From Amaurobius ferox (taxonomy: Eukaryota > Arthropoda > Arachnida > Araneae > Amaurobiidae): a stretch of DNA of 64,000 bases. The stretch's first letter is position 1. Each line of letters begins with the position of its first letter. The notes beneath the pieces were generated by a model. The model was given only the letters and a program-made list of their open reading frames with translations, was not told the DNA's origin and searched no databases. A program made the position numbers and the translations under genes. Shown here piece by piece: positions 10,143-21,460 of this stretch. The stretch is taken from assembly GCA_951213105.1 (NCBI GenBank), contig OX578140.1, positions 119,085,653 to 119,149,652 of the forward strand. Direction: 5' to 3'.

Positions 10143-11928
10143 ATGTCAAAGGATTTGAAGAAAAATCAAATGAAAAGAAAAGTTATTTCTTTAGAAACTA
10201 AAATTCAAATATTAGACTGTCTACGTAATAGAGAAAGAGTAACGGATGTTGCTAAATTTTACTCCATGAATGAAGCCACAATAAGGACAATAAGAAAAAA
10301 TGAAGACTCCATTAGAAAAAGTGTAGCAGCTGGAACCTGCAGCAGTATGAGTATGACTTCATATGTTAGAGATGTTACAATGAAAAATATGGAAAAAGCC
10401 TTAGTGATATAGAAAGAAGACCAAATTCAAAAGCGAATCCCGATCGATACCAATGCTATTACAAATAAAGCTTTGAAGATTTATCAATCATTTAAGAATC
10501 AGTCGCCGTCGACTTCGTCCGATGAAAAGAAGGTATCTTTTTCTGCAAGCTATGGGTGGTTCGAGAGATTCAAACAAAGACATTCTTTACATAATCTGAG
10601 AATGAAAGGTGAAAGTGCATCTGCTGATTCGGATGCGGCACAACAATATCCGGCAAAACTTGCTGAAATCATTGCCGCTAACACCTACACTTCTGATCAG
10701 GTTTTCAATGCTGACGAGTCCGGATTATTCTGGAAAAAAAATGACGGAAAGAACCTTTATAGCCAAAGCTCACAAATCAGCTAGTGGTCATAAAGTAGCG
10801 AAAAGTCGTATAACAGTTCTTTTCTGTTGCAATGCTCCTGGCGATTATATAATGAAACCATTGGTGATTAACAAATCAAAATCACCACGATAATTCAAAG
10901 GAATAAATATCAAAAACCTTCCCGTCTATTGGATGGCTAATAGAAAAGCATGGGTCACTGCCATAGCTTTCAATGAATGGTTCCATAATTTCTTTGTTCC
11001 AGATGTCAAAAATTATTTAACTAAAAAGGGATTCCCTTTTAAGGCTCTTCTATTAATTGATAATGCACCAGGTCATCCTCCAGATTTACAACGCGAAAAT
11101 GTAAAAGTTGTTTTTTTATCAAAGAATACAACTTCCTTATTACAGCCGTTAGATCAAGGGATAATTTCAACTTTTAAAGCACTGTACATCAAGCAAACTT
11201 TCAGGTATATCTTAGAACAAATGGAAAATGATGAATCTCTTACTCTGATGGATGCTTGGAAGAAATTTACAATTTTAGATTGTGTTAAGCATGTTGGACT
11301 GTCATACACTCAGATCAAACAATGAACGATCAACGCCTGCTGGAAAGGAATATGGCCGGAAGTTGTTGAAAGTGGAAATGATAAATCACCAATAGAGCAT
11401 GAATATTCTCAGATCACTGAGTAGGCCCATACTATAGGAGGAGAAGGTTTTGAAGATTTAGCTCAGGCAGATATTGAAGAAATAATGGCTGATGAAGAAT
11501 TGAATGATGATAATTTAATTAACATGATTCGTAAAAGAAACAAACATGATGAAGACAATGATTCTGATGAAGAGCAATCTAAACCAATTGCGTTCACAGC
11601 AAGAATCATAAGCGTAGGATTTGATTTGGGAAGAAAACTGGGCAACCATTTCTTATAATATGACACAAATGTTGATCGAGCTCTCCGATTCCAGCGAGAC
11701 CTTCGTAAATGCTTAAATTAATACGAAGAGGTCTATAAAGATTTAGTAAAAAAACCTACACAATTGTTAATTACCGATTTCATGACAAAGTCTTGTCAAC
11801 CCGAGATCTTGCCTAATTCCTCAACCATTGAGCCAGAATTGCATCAAGAAAGCTCAAGTGATGAAAGTGACATCATACCTATCAGAAAGAAAAGACTGAT
11901 AGTACATGAAAGTGATGACAGTGATTAA
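10143..11928 (+). pseudogene. Tigger-type transposase, broken
   Basis: From the ATG at 10143 the peptide begins MSKDLKKNQMKRKVISLETK, followed by a CENP-B-like helix-turn-helix (about residues 15-50) and a second HTH (YGWFERFKQRHSLHN, ~10550). The DDE/D catalytic region shows VFNADESGLFW (first Asp, ~10705), LLLIDNAPGHP (second Asp, ~11050) and LLQPLDQGIIS (third acidic residue, ~11145). Stops at about 10409, 10890, 11323 and 11422, and a frame change near 10740, break it. An acidic tail ends at the taa at 11926-11928. Intact, it would be roughly the usual ~600-residue size of the family. Confidence 0.88.
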
Positions 11929-12922
11929 ACTTATAATTAATTTTTAAGGGTCTTTTTGTTTTTTTTGTTCTTTGTTCCTAATGTAAAATAAATTAAATAT
12001 GTTATATTACTACATTCATATGTTTGTTGTTTTATAAACTAAGTATAATTTTAAGTTTTCTAAGATTCTTACTTTTGTTTTACTTAAAGAAATGATTGAA
12101 TCATGCACATTTTGGGGTTATTTTCGTTTTACACGATTTTACTTAGCAAAATTCAAGATTTCAATTTACATAGTTTTGTGCAGAACCTATCTTCCGTGTA
12201 AATCGGGGGACAGGTGTACTTATATAACATTTAACAATTAAACCTAAATTAGATTTAGAGTTTATTGAAAAAATGCCCAAAGAAGTTTGTTTTGTTGAAT
12301 ATTTTTGTTCATTTATTTTCTTTAGAACAACATTTACTGACTATTGGTATTACCATTGGTATATTCTGCTGGTTCAAAAAGTGACAGGAGATTGTCCACT
12401 GACTAGAACAATGGTGTTGGAGGTTCATTTTTGCTATTGTTTCCCTATATGCCTAATGTTTAGATCTGAATCTAAACTCATCTCATTTTCCTACGACACC
12501 CATTCATTAACAAAGCCAAGATTTTATTCTTTTGATCTAATTTATATCTCCTGTTTTTGCCTTTAATTCAGTTTCACAATTTTGTATGGTTGTTAAATCC
12601 CATAACTATAATATTTTGCTGATAAAGGAGCAAATGAGGCTTGGTTTAACACTGTACCAATTAAAAGTTTATAATTTTCTCATTAAATCGAAAATCTTAC
12701 TAAAAATAAATGAACTCATCATAAATGGGATCTACTGTATATTTGATTACACTAAATATCAAAGTTACATTAGCTCTTATTTGAACATTACTCTATCTCC
12801 AATATATTTCATGAAAACTAATAAAATCTGTACATTATGAATATTCTGTATCAAGTGGTACAATTTTTGTGTATATTTACACAATATGGCTGTAAAGGAA
12901 TATTTTTCAATGTTAAACTAAT

Positions 12923-12929
<7 letters not shown>

Positions 12930-12953
<24 letters not shown>

Positions 12954-12954
12954 G
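12930..12954. repeat. (GT)n(G)n microsatellite
   Basis: A run of alternating gt passes directly into about 18 consecutive g residues. Such runs are assembly- and slippage-prone. Confidence 0.9.
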
Positions 12955-13467
12955 AACTAATATTTAAAATAAATTATGAAGTACTGAAGTTCTTTATATT
13001 TCTATATGATACATTTCATAATGCACATACTTAATACTTTTACTATAACATCAATTAATAAAAATATTCCTTTACTTTTAATGTTACCAGAAAAGCCAAT
13101 TTTAAATAAATGAAAGATAATTTTAGTCGACAGAAACTAAAATTTTGTAAATAAAATTCAGATTTTAGGAAGACAGATAATTATAATCATTAGCCAATCT
13201 AATTAGCTACACATAAAATATTCCATATAAATGTTTATGAACTATTTTGGATAATTTAAGCCAATGAAAAAAAAAATAGAATACTTGAGGTTACAAATGT
13301 TCTAGAAATTCCATGCATATTTGATTATAAATACATAAAAAACATTTCAGGCTAAAAAGACAAAAAAAGAAATTTTAAATGCAACACCTTTATACAGGCT
13401 AAAAATTTACACTTTTATGTTCAAATTAATAAGTCATGCTAATTTTAAAGTATAATATGCATATCAA

Positions 13468-13473
13468 TTTATT
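13468..13473 (-). promoter_or_regulatory. Possible polyadenylation signal of the NDRG gene
   Basis: AATAAA on the minus strand lies ~50 bases after the TGA that ends the last recognised NDRG exon if it is read through. The sequence is AT-rich, so a chance match is possible. Confidence 0.35.
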
Positions 13474-13524
13474 CAAAATAAACAAAGGACAAAGATAACT
13501 GAAAACTTACAAAAAGGAAATTTT

Positions 13525-13601
13525 TCAACAGGCGTTGGTGATATTACCTTCACAACTAACAGATGATGCAGCCGATGACTTGCGACGATACTGATTCAGA
13601 G
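13525..13601 (-). CDS. NDRG: NDRG-family protein, probable last coding exon
   Basis: The exon follows an acceptor at 13602-13603 (tttctgcag). Its first two bases complete the codon split by the previous exon (g|ct, Ala), then it reads LNQYRRKSSAASSVSCE, a Ser/Arg-rich tail like the low-complexity C-terminus of NDRG proteins. Two endings are possible. Reading on gives GNITNAC and a TGA at 13525-13527, with AATAAA 50 bases beyond. Alternatively a gtaata donor after 13548 would splice to an exon further left, but none was recognised. Alternative isoforms with different tails are known for this family. Confidence 0.72.
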
Positions 13602-13683
13602 CTGCAGAAATTATTTCAGTTAACCCATTTTTAAAAAATGTTGAACAAAAGAGCATGAACGAACATAAATTAAAGATATGTAC

Positions 13684-13768
13684 CATAACCAAGGCCTTGC
13701 AAAAAGTAGCGCAGAGCTTCACTGACTTTTGCTGGTTCTTCTTCTAACACCATACCGCAATTAGAGAG
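13684..13768 (-). CDS. NDRG: NDRG-family protein, C-terminal helix exon
   Basis: This 85-bp exon encodes LSNCGMVLEEEPAKVSEALR followed by YFLQGLGY plus one base. In NDRG proteins, inactive alpha/beta-hydrolase-fold proteins linked to stress and growth signalling, this is the last helix of the fold (…DCGG…EQP…EA…FLQGMGY). The acceptor is ag at 13769-13770 and the donor gt is at 13682-13683. Phase 0 at the start joins the exon at 45592; phase 1 at the end joins the exon ending at 13601 across an 82-bp intron. Reading frame is open throughout. Confidence 0.9.
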
Positions 13769-14099
13769 CTATTTTATTAAAACATAAATGTTTTAGAATA
13801 AAAATGTTCACTCTAAATTTAGTTGGATAAATTCTAATTTTATTATCATTCATATATTTTAACAGCAAAACAAAATGAGTTGCTTCCTAGATAAGCATTT
13901 AAAACTAATATTGCTGACAAATAAATTACATTGATAGTGGTACTTACATGAAATAACCTCCTTATGTTTATTAAAATATTTGTAAATTGATAACCATGAT
14001 GACAACTAAATGAATTGCTGCTCAAAATATAAAAGTGTAATAGTCTGTGTAAAATTTATAAGATAAACTTTATTTAATCCAAATGTTGGGTAATTTAAA

Positions 14100-14285
14100 T
14101 AAGATATTTTCTTTGAGTTTTATGCAACTGAAAAAAGTTAGGTACAAAAATTTATATAATTTGTATTTAAATTTTCCATGGGTTTCAAATTAGGGGTGCA
14201 GTCTATTTTATAATCACAGGATTTTGGGATTAATACTTCAATCCAAGGATCAAGATTAGTATTTCACTTTACTATCTTTAAAAGT
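14100..14285. other. Intron sequence before the second Tigger relic
   Basis: AT-rich; no terminal inverted repeat for the neighbouring Tigger relic could be identified here. Confidence 0.3.
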
Positions 14286-14289
14286 AGCT

Positions 14290-15735
14290 GTTTTATGCTT
14301 TGATAAGAATATTGGCGAAACCAATGGTTGAAAAATGGAAATCAAGAAAGAAAAAATAAATTTCCTAAAACACTTGGACTTGCTGTAGATACAGTTGTTT
14401 ACGATTGGTTTGTTTCTGCAGGAAACAAAAATCTCCCATTTCCGGCCCAATTCTCCAAGAGAATGCGAGAGAAGCCGCAGAAGAGTTAGGATTCGTAGAC
14501 TTTAAAGCCTCGACTGGTTGGCTGGATCGATTTCGCGTTCGACATGAAATCATCGCGTTCAGGAAACTGGTCGGCGAATCTGCTGATGTCGACAACGGTG
14601 TACGTGAAAATTGTGTTGAAAAAATACCAAAAATTATTGAAGGATATTCAGCAAGGGATATCTATAACATCGATGAAACTGGACTGTTCTATCGAGCTCT
14701 TCCCGATAAAACACTTTGCTAAAAAAACGTTGCAATGGAGGAAAAAATTCTAAAGAGTGATTGACAATAACATGCAAGGTGAAAAGTTGACCCCCTTTGG
14801 TGATTGGAAAAGCAGCAAAGCCTCACTGCTTTAAGGGACTGGATGTAAGTGACTTACCCATCGAATGGCACTCTAATAGGAAAACATGGATGACTTCTGA
14901 TATCCTGTTGAAATATTTGATAAACTTAGACAAGCACTTCGTGAAGGAAAAAAGAAAAGTCTTGTTGTTTATGAATAATGCCACGTCCCATCCAACAGAC
15001 GTTCGCCTAAGAAACATAAAGGTAATTTTCCTTCCCCCTAACACGACATTAAAGTGTCAACCACTGGATCTCGGTGTAATCAAATCTTTTAAAGTTCAAT
15101 ACCGCAAGCTACTTTTAAAGCATTTGATCTGCAAAATGGAAAAAGCTAAATCAGCCATAGAACTACCTAAGTCGATCAATGGTTTGGATGCAGTTGGATG
15201 GATAAAATTCGCATGGAATAGTGTTGTTGTTGTTGAAACCCAGACCGTCCGACCTACCAGAAAGGTGTAAGGTAACAGGCATGGAATAGTGTAAAAGAAA
15301 AAGAAGAAACAATTTCTAGCCGTTATCAAAAAGCTGGTTTTAGGGAGTTTGCAACACTTCCAACTGATTCAGATGAAGAATCTAAAAGTTTACAGAGCTT
15401 GATGGAAAAGGCAGGATTCGTGGGCATATCGTCTGAAGAATATGCTCCTATGGATGCAGATGTGATGATAGAAGAAAACAACAGAGAAATATCCCATATC
15501 GTCAGGGAATTTGCAACAGAATCATCTGAAGAGGAAGAAAGTCAGGAAGAAGTTGAGTGTGAAGAGCAAGGAGTCAGCATCAGAAATTAATCTGAAGTTT
15601 TTAAAGTGTTAGACGGACCAAAGACATTTTCCTGTAAGCATAATTATGGAAAGGCATTTAATTTAGTCTCACAATTTAAAATACACTTCGAAGGAGAAAG
15701 ACTGGTGAGGATTTTCGTTATCGGAAGGAAGAAAA
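14290..15735 (+). pseudogene. Second Tigger/jerky-type transposase, broken and SINE-split
   Basis: Pieces in order: LGLAVDTVVYDWF (~14375), then ISGPILQENAREAAEELG, the second HTH STGWLDRFRVRHEI (~14510), the first catalytic Asp in YNIDETGLFYRALPDKT (~14670), WHSNRKTWMTSD (~14870), VLLFMNNATSHPTD (~14965), PPNTTLKCQPLDLGVIKSFK (~15045) and an acidic tail. The second catalytic Asp, expected as DNATSHP, is Asn here, so it was dead even before other damage. Frame changes occur near 14545 and 14720-14800. A truncated SINE at 15225-15278 interrupts the gene after AWNSV, and the sequence resumes with AWNSVKEKEE. A ‘GKAFNLVSQF’ peptide at ~15650 fits the family’s C-terminal tail. This is a different lineage from the Tigger at 9717. 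Confidence 0.83.
15225..15278 (-). mobile_element. 5'-truncated SINE inserted in the Tigger transposase
   Basis: Only the last ~54 bases of the SINE are present, in minus orientation (gttgttgttgaaacccagac … gtaaggtaac). The 14-base target duplication gcatggaatagtgt lies at 15211-15224 and 15279-15292. Removing the insert restores the local reading order. Confidence 0.92.
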
Positions 15736-15881
15736 TTTCTCAAGCAAAACACGAAAAATGCAGGAAGTACTCGGAAAGAATACAATTAAAAAAAAAAAGC
15801 AAAATTTTATTTGATCGAATTTGCGACCCGTGCAAGCGGGAGAGACACTTATAGTTTTCTATAAAATATCTCGGTAATTAG

Positions 15882-16899
15882 TGACGGAAATATGTATCAT
15901 ATCCGTAAGTTATATATTGAAAATTAACGTATAATTAAATTTCTGATGAAGCTGGTGATAGAATAACTATGAGCCACGAAATTCTGGTTCCACAACTTCG
16001 TTGAAAATTTAAAACAGAGTGTTGCAGCTATAACAAATGTTAGATAGTAGTTGTAGGAATACAAGTAGCTGTAGAAGTGTTAAATGAGAACAGTTCCAGT
16101 TTAAATCAAAATCACTTTTATTGAAGAGTGAATCCATTGTATTTGCTTACAGTATATATCATGAAAACAGGTAAGCCAAATAACCAAAGCATACTATTTA
16201 CAAAACATGAGCACTACAGCTCATATGAAGGTTTTTCAGTGTAAGTTCCATGCCTAGACACGTTTCTGGTTAACGTATTATTTACACAAGTAAGTGGAAT
16301 AAAAGCATTTCACACTTACGTGACCACGTGCACTTTCCGATGCCACCACTAGCTGGCCACACGCTATGGCAAAAATTTAAACTTTCCGGATCAGCACTAT
16401 AAAGTCCACAACACGGGAAACATGGTCTCCTTAACTGAGAACCATCAAAACTACTAAGTTTAGTTTAAATATCCGCGTTCACCGATAAACACTTTATCGT
16501 AACTTTCGACAACATCGAAACATGACTTTACGAAGATCCGTCTGCCCGATCTAGATCCTTCTAGATCCTTCCATCGATCAGTATAAGCAAGCTATCCAAC
16601 CGAGCTTTCCAAGCGATCGACTGACAAAGCGATCTACTTCAAACCAATCTACTTAAAACCAGAAAAGTGTCTAGCCTTTATATCCGAAGATGGGTGCGTT
16701 CCGGAACATAACCGCTGCCGGCAACGCCCTCTGGATATGCAAAACAGGATGCGTGAGCGGCGAGAAAGGTGATTTGCATGATCAGCCAAGTTTTGTCCAC
16801 ATCGCGATTCGTTCACGAGAACGGAATAATCATTTTAAAAATGACGTCACGCTCCCGCGAAACGAGAATCGCGATGTAAACAAAACCAAGTTTCTAACA
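15882..16899 (-). repeat. Copia-A 3' LTR
   Basis: Runs tgacggaaatatg to ttctaaca on the plus strand, i.e. TGTTAG…CGTCA in element sense. Same length as its partner. Its internal copy of the upstream control block differs from the partner at a few sites. Confidence 0.95.
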
Positions 16900-16912
16900 A
16901 TCGGCCCCCTCA
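16900..16912 (-). promoter_or_regulatory. Copia-A polypurine tract
   Basis: Element-sense GAGGGGGCCGAT directly abuts the 3' LTR. The same tract (gaaggggccgat) precedes the 3' LTR of Copia-C at 35481-35492. It primes plus-strand DNA synthesis in this class. Confidence 0.8.
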
Positions 16913-17274
16913 TGCAAAAACACCAACTCTCGGCGCCCATGCTTTCATCCAACAAAAGGTTATTCTAAGAATCAAAATTCTTAGTATCCTAAAAACATAA
17001 TGTATGCATACACAAAATTTTATACATTAAAGAAAATTTATACTTATCTATTATGCAGATCATAAGCATTCTTTAAATTACATGTTTAAGGATAACATAG
17101 TCAAAGAAAACAGTATAACCATACTATTGCCCTTTCTTAAGTACTAGCTCATACTGAAGAAAGCTATTTCTTTACTATTTTGAAAATTTATAAACAAACA
17201 TTAAGTTTAAAATTTAAAAGTCTAAAGATATCAAAAATTTTAAGCTCTAGAAAAATTTTAGGTATAGTTATCAA

Positions 17275-17545
17275 TTTTAATATTTAAGATTAAAAATTTA
17301 AATCTAAACATCAAAATCAAGTTGTAGAAAATTTAGTGTATAACTATGAAATTTAACATTTAAGATTAAAAATTTAAGTCTAAACATCAAATTCAAATTT
17401 GTAGAAAATTTAATGTATAACTATGAAATTTAACATTTAAGATTAAAAATTTAAGTCTAAACATCAAATTCAAGTTTGTAGAAAATTTAATGTATAACTA
17501 TGAAATTTAACATTTAAGATTAAAAAATTTTAAGTCTTATTATCT
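17275..17545 (-). repeat. 77-bp tandem repeat in the Copia-A 3' untranslated region
   Basis: About four units with period 77 (atttaacatttaag starts at 17351, 17428 and 17505). They lie between pol and the 3' LTR. Related arrays occupy the same place in Copia-B and Copia-C. Confidence 0.85.
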
Positions 17546-17927
17546 TAGCCCATGACTAGTATACACACTAAATACCCAATACAATGGCAATGATAATAAA
17601 AGATACAGAAGGTAAATATACATATGAGATAAACACAGATTAAAAATTTTATGTTTCATGTGAATTATATCAATAATGTACATTCAGATAACATTTTATT
17701 CACATAAGCGAAAATGCATTATGCGTGTAGTAAAAATGGATATATATATTTTTTTTCAAGTGTAATGTGAGAAAAGTAACAGTTCATTGTCACATAACAA
17801 TATATACTCAAGATACATTTCATTTGTATCAGTGAGAGAGGAATAAATTATAAAATACCCTAACCATTTATACTTTGAAAATATGAAAAAAAATTTAAAG
17901 TAAAAATTTTATTTGAACAGTTAAATT

Positions 17928-20900
17928 TTATATTTTAAAGATATCATTACTAAATTTTAAAACTCTATCTTTAGTCATTGGCTTCGTGAAGTAATCTGCT
18001 ACGTTATCTTTAGTATTAACAAAGTTAATTTTAAAAGACTCGTTTACAACTAAGTTCCTTAAATTCCACACCCAAAAGTCTTTTGACTTTTCCCCATTCT
18101 TTGATATCAAATTCTTTACTCAAAAGTGAAACTGTATGGTCTATATCATTTTGAGGCTGATTTGGATCGACATATCCATGTGGTTGTTTCAAGAAAATTT
18201 TATCATTCAACTTGGCATAAAGATATGCGGACTTAATGTCCAGTTGAAAATGTTTCCATTTAAGCATGCAAACAAATATGGAGAAGAAAGCTCTGATTAA
18301 ACTAAAATTAATCACAGGGCTAAACACTTCATCATATGAGTCCCCTTTTATCTGGGTATATCCTTGAGCTACTAGGCGAGCTTTGAATCGTTTAACATTT
18401 CCCCTTTCATCCTTCTTAATGGTATAAACCCATCTACTTCCTATAATTTTTTGTTGTGAGATGGGTGCAGGCACTAAGTCCCAGACACCCCTCTCTTGCA
18501 TTGTAGCTATCTCATCATCCATGGCTTCTTGCCATTTATCGGACTGGGGAGATTCTATTGCCGATTTATAGCTCTTGGGTATCAAGATCTCAACATTGCT
18601 TGCTTCTGGTTTTCTTTTGATATCACTTACCTCCTTTTTCTCTCTAAAATTAAACATTTGCTGATCATAATGAATGTTAGCTTTTCCACAAAACTTTCTG
18701 ACATCATTATGAGATCTCAGCCTTTTATTGTCACCTTTTACTGAGTAGTAAATATCCGTCCTACTCCCATCAGGCCTAGGTACTGCTTTCCGTATCCAGT
18801 CAATATCTGAGCAGGGTGTCAGACTAGAATCAGCAGGAGAGTCCTCATCCCCACTAGATTTACTAGTGTCACGGCTCTCACCTGCTTCTTCCTCTGACAC
18901 TCCTCCTAAGCATTCTGATTCCGAGTCAATCGACTGAGTAACGTTCGATTTCCTCAAGGTGATTCCTTTAGGGTAATTAGGGCCCAGGACGCCTTCCGCT
19001 GCCACTCCTTCCTCAAACCTTACATTAGAAGTTTCCTCAACTTTCTTTTTACCCGCTATATAAATCCTATAGCCTTTGGTGCTTTCGGCATATCCGACCA
19101 TTATTCCTATTTGGGCTCTCATATCCAACTTATTTCTAATTTGTTTGGCTGTGCCCACATAGGCTTTGCACCCGAAAACTTTGAGGTGAGCAACGGCTGG
19201 CTTCCTTCCATAATATAACTCGTGTGGAGTTTTGGTTTTGAACTTATGACATATTCTGTTCTTTGTGTGTGTAAAACACAAAATCGCTTCTGCCCACATT
19301 CTGTTATCAACCTTGCTTTGATCAAGCATAGCTTTCACACAATCTAGTGCAGTCAGATTAAATCTTTCAGAAACCCCGTTCTGTTCGGGTGTATATGCAT
19401 TTGACCTTTCCGATTTAATCCCCAATTTATTTAAGTATGCCTTGAACTGGTTGTGACAGAACTCCATACCATTGTCCGTACGGATACACAAAATCTTTTT
19501 GCCTAGCTGCCTTTCTTCCTTAGCTTGGAATTCTTTAAATATCTTAAACACCTCTGATTTTTGTTTCATTATATAAACAAACACTTTCCGGCTGAAGTCG
19601 TCAGTTATTGTCAAAAAGTATCTGTTTCCGCCCATTGAAGCTGTAGGTAAGGGACCACACACATCCATATGGAGTAATTGTAAAGGTTTAGTGGACCTTA
19701 TCCTACCAATTGGCTTAAAAGAAATTCTCTTAGACTTTGCTAACTTACAGTGTGTACAGTTAATTTTTGCATATTTTAGTCTAGGGAGTCCATTAGCCGC
19801 GGAAACTTTACTTGTCTGATATAAATAATCAGAGTTAATGTGGCAATATCTCCTATGCCAGAGTTCCGTTTTATTCAAAACCTCAGAAACCGCACAACTT
19901 GGTTTCTCATTAACCTTTTCTTTTGACCTCGACTTCACCTCAGAGTTACGTTTACTTTTATTTATTCTAGGCAAATTTTTCATTTTGTCAATACTGTTTT
20001 TCTTATTTAGGGGTTTTCTATCTTTCTTAGAATTTTTATTCCTACCCTGATCCTTTCCTTTAGTTTTACGGTCTTCAATATTGTTATTTGCAGTCTGAAC
20101 TTCGTATTGAGGTTTTAAAAAATATAACCCTTCTTTTCGCTTAGCATAGAAGAATTTTTCTCCCTTTGGAGTGTAAAACCACAATACCCCATTAGCCCCT
20201 TTAAAAGTATACCCCTGTTCCTCAAGAACAGATGCGACTAATAAGTTTCGTCTTAACTTAGGCGAAAACATTACATCAGACAAAACAATATTACTTCTTA
20301 TGTTCTGAAACTGAACATACATTTTGACCGTACCGATAGCCTCAACTGGGCTCTCAATATCACCCACTGCTAGCGACATAGATGCACCTTTGCTTTCCTT
20401 AAATTTTGAGAATAAATTAATATCATTGCAAAAGTGCCGCGTAGCAGCGGTGTCAATTACCCAGCTGAGTCTATCTCTAGGATCCTGCACAGTATTAGCT
20501 TCAACTCTAGCAGATGAATACAATTCAATTATATTTGAGCTAGACTTAAGAATAGGGCAATTCTTCCTTAAAAGACCGGCCTTCTTACAAAAATAACATG
20601 GTCCTATGACCCTTTTAACTGGTTTAACACTTTTAAACACTTTGTTATTTTTACACTTTACATTTACATTACTCTGAGACAAGAATACAGATGAATTTTG
20701 ACTTACATTGTTTCTGTCACTACGGAGTTGCCGGATACGTCCTTCTTCCGCAGACAATTCATGTTGGATTTTCTCCAAAGTGAAATCTTTGTCCTCCCAT
20801 CTGTAAATTAGCTGAACTATTCCCTGGAAGTCATCAGAGAGGTATCTTATGGCCTGGAATGCCACATAGACGCTTTCCACCGGGTGCTTGACGTCCTTCA

Positions 20901-21297
20901 ATTTGGCGACCGCCTTCTTCAAACGCGTACAGAAGATATCCACCGGTTCATCTGGCTCCGGACGTAGGCTGAAGAACTCATCCAGTAAACGCACCAGGTT
21001 GGCGCGAGTCGGCGCGTCGAAGTGCGTTTTTAACTTATCCCACGCATCTGCCGGATCGTCGTTAATGTCAATTAACTCTTGGTAATCAGATGAAACATTC
21101 TGGAACAGGATTGCTAACGCGCGGTCCTTTCTTCGCATGTGATCTTCATAATCACGGCGTGATGTTTTTTCATCTACCGGTAACGCTGTTCGGTCTACAA
21201 ATCCGAAACAGCCCTCTCCTTTAAGAGCGAATGAGACTTCATTCCTCCAAGTGACGTAATTGTCTCTAGTTAATGCAGTAATTTTATTTGCCTCCAT
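17928..21297 (-). pseudogene. Copia-A gag-pol polyprotein, defective
   Basis: From the ATG at 21297 one open frame runs 1088 codons to 18031. Order: Gag (MEANKITALTRDNYVTW…, UBN2-type, ~1-220), zinc knuckle CYFCKKAGLLRKNC (~232) in which the His is Leu, protease VIDTAATRHF (~283), the pre-integrase motif LWHRRYCHIN (~480), integrase with HMDVCGP (Asp, ~545), RTDNGMEF (Asp, ~605) and EQNGVSERFN (Glu, ~640), and reverse transcriptase beginning at FKARLVAQGY (~970). After GYVDPNQPQ about 65 residues are missing, including the YVDD catalytic loop; then DIDHTVSLL…LLGVEF, and nearly all of RNase H is gone except its tail (NTKDNVADYFTKPMTKDRVL) in another frame at 17928-18110. Confidence 0.92.
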
Positions 21298-21439
21298 GGC
21301 AAGGTGGCCTTTTGGAACTGAGCTGAACAGACCTTTTGTTTACGCTTTCGTCGACACGCAAATGGTGCCGTCCGCGGCCCCCGTCGACAGGATTCGTTGC
21401 TGGAACTCTAACACTTCTAAATTTTTAACGTTGTTATGG

Positions 21440-21459
21440 GGAGCACTGGCCCATAACCT
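21440..21459 (-). promoter_or_regulatory. Copia-A primer-binding site
   Basis: In element sense AGGTTATGGGCC follows the 5' LTR by one or two bases. In the Copia group the primer is an internal fragment of initiator-Met tRNA; GGTTATGGGCC is complementary to its anticodon region. Confidence 0.8.
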
Positions 21460-21460
21460 T

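Larger units (their letters stand above)
9717..12216 (+). mobile_element. Tigger/pogo DNA transposon, 2.5 kb
   Basis: The ends match as inverted repeats: left cacttatcccccgatttaca, right (reversed) cacctgtcccccgatttaca, both continuing cgg. TA flanks both sides (9715-9716, 12217-12218). The 2500-bp length and a single central transposase of the CENP-B/jerky type fit a Tigger element. Subterminal repeats of ttttacacgatttt occur at both ends. The transposase is broken, so the copy cannot move itself. Confidence 0.9.
9478..12737. mobile_element. Possible older pogo-like element hosting the Tigger at 9717
   Basis: The left edge is TA + cagtaaaacctgcttatagc (9478). The right edge, read in reverse, is TA + cagtagatcccatttatgat (12737). 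Similarity continues imperfectly further in (tctcagcaacaaaacatac against tatcagcaaaatattatag). Both ends sit at TA. The arrangement suggests an older TA-targeting element with long imperfect ends into which the 2.5-kb Tigger inserted. No transposase belonging to the outer element was found. Confidence 0.35.

Noticed and set aside
15606..15730. A C2H2 zinc-finger remnant (CKHNYGKAFNLVSQFKIH)
   Set aside because: The Cys and His spacing does not fit, and the peptide follows the Tigger acidic tail where that family’s C-terminus is expected.
17275..17545. CRISPR-like repeat array
   Set aside because: The units are contiguous with no unique spacers and lie in a eukaryotic retrotransposon.
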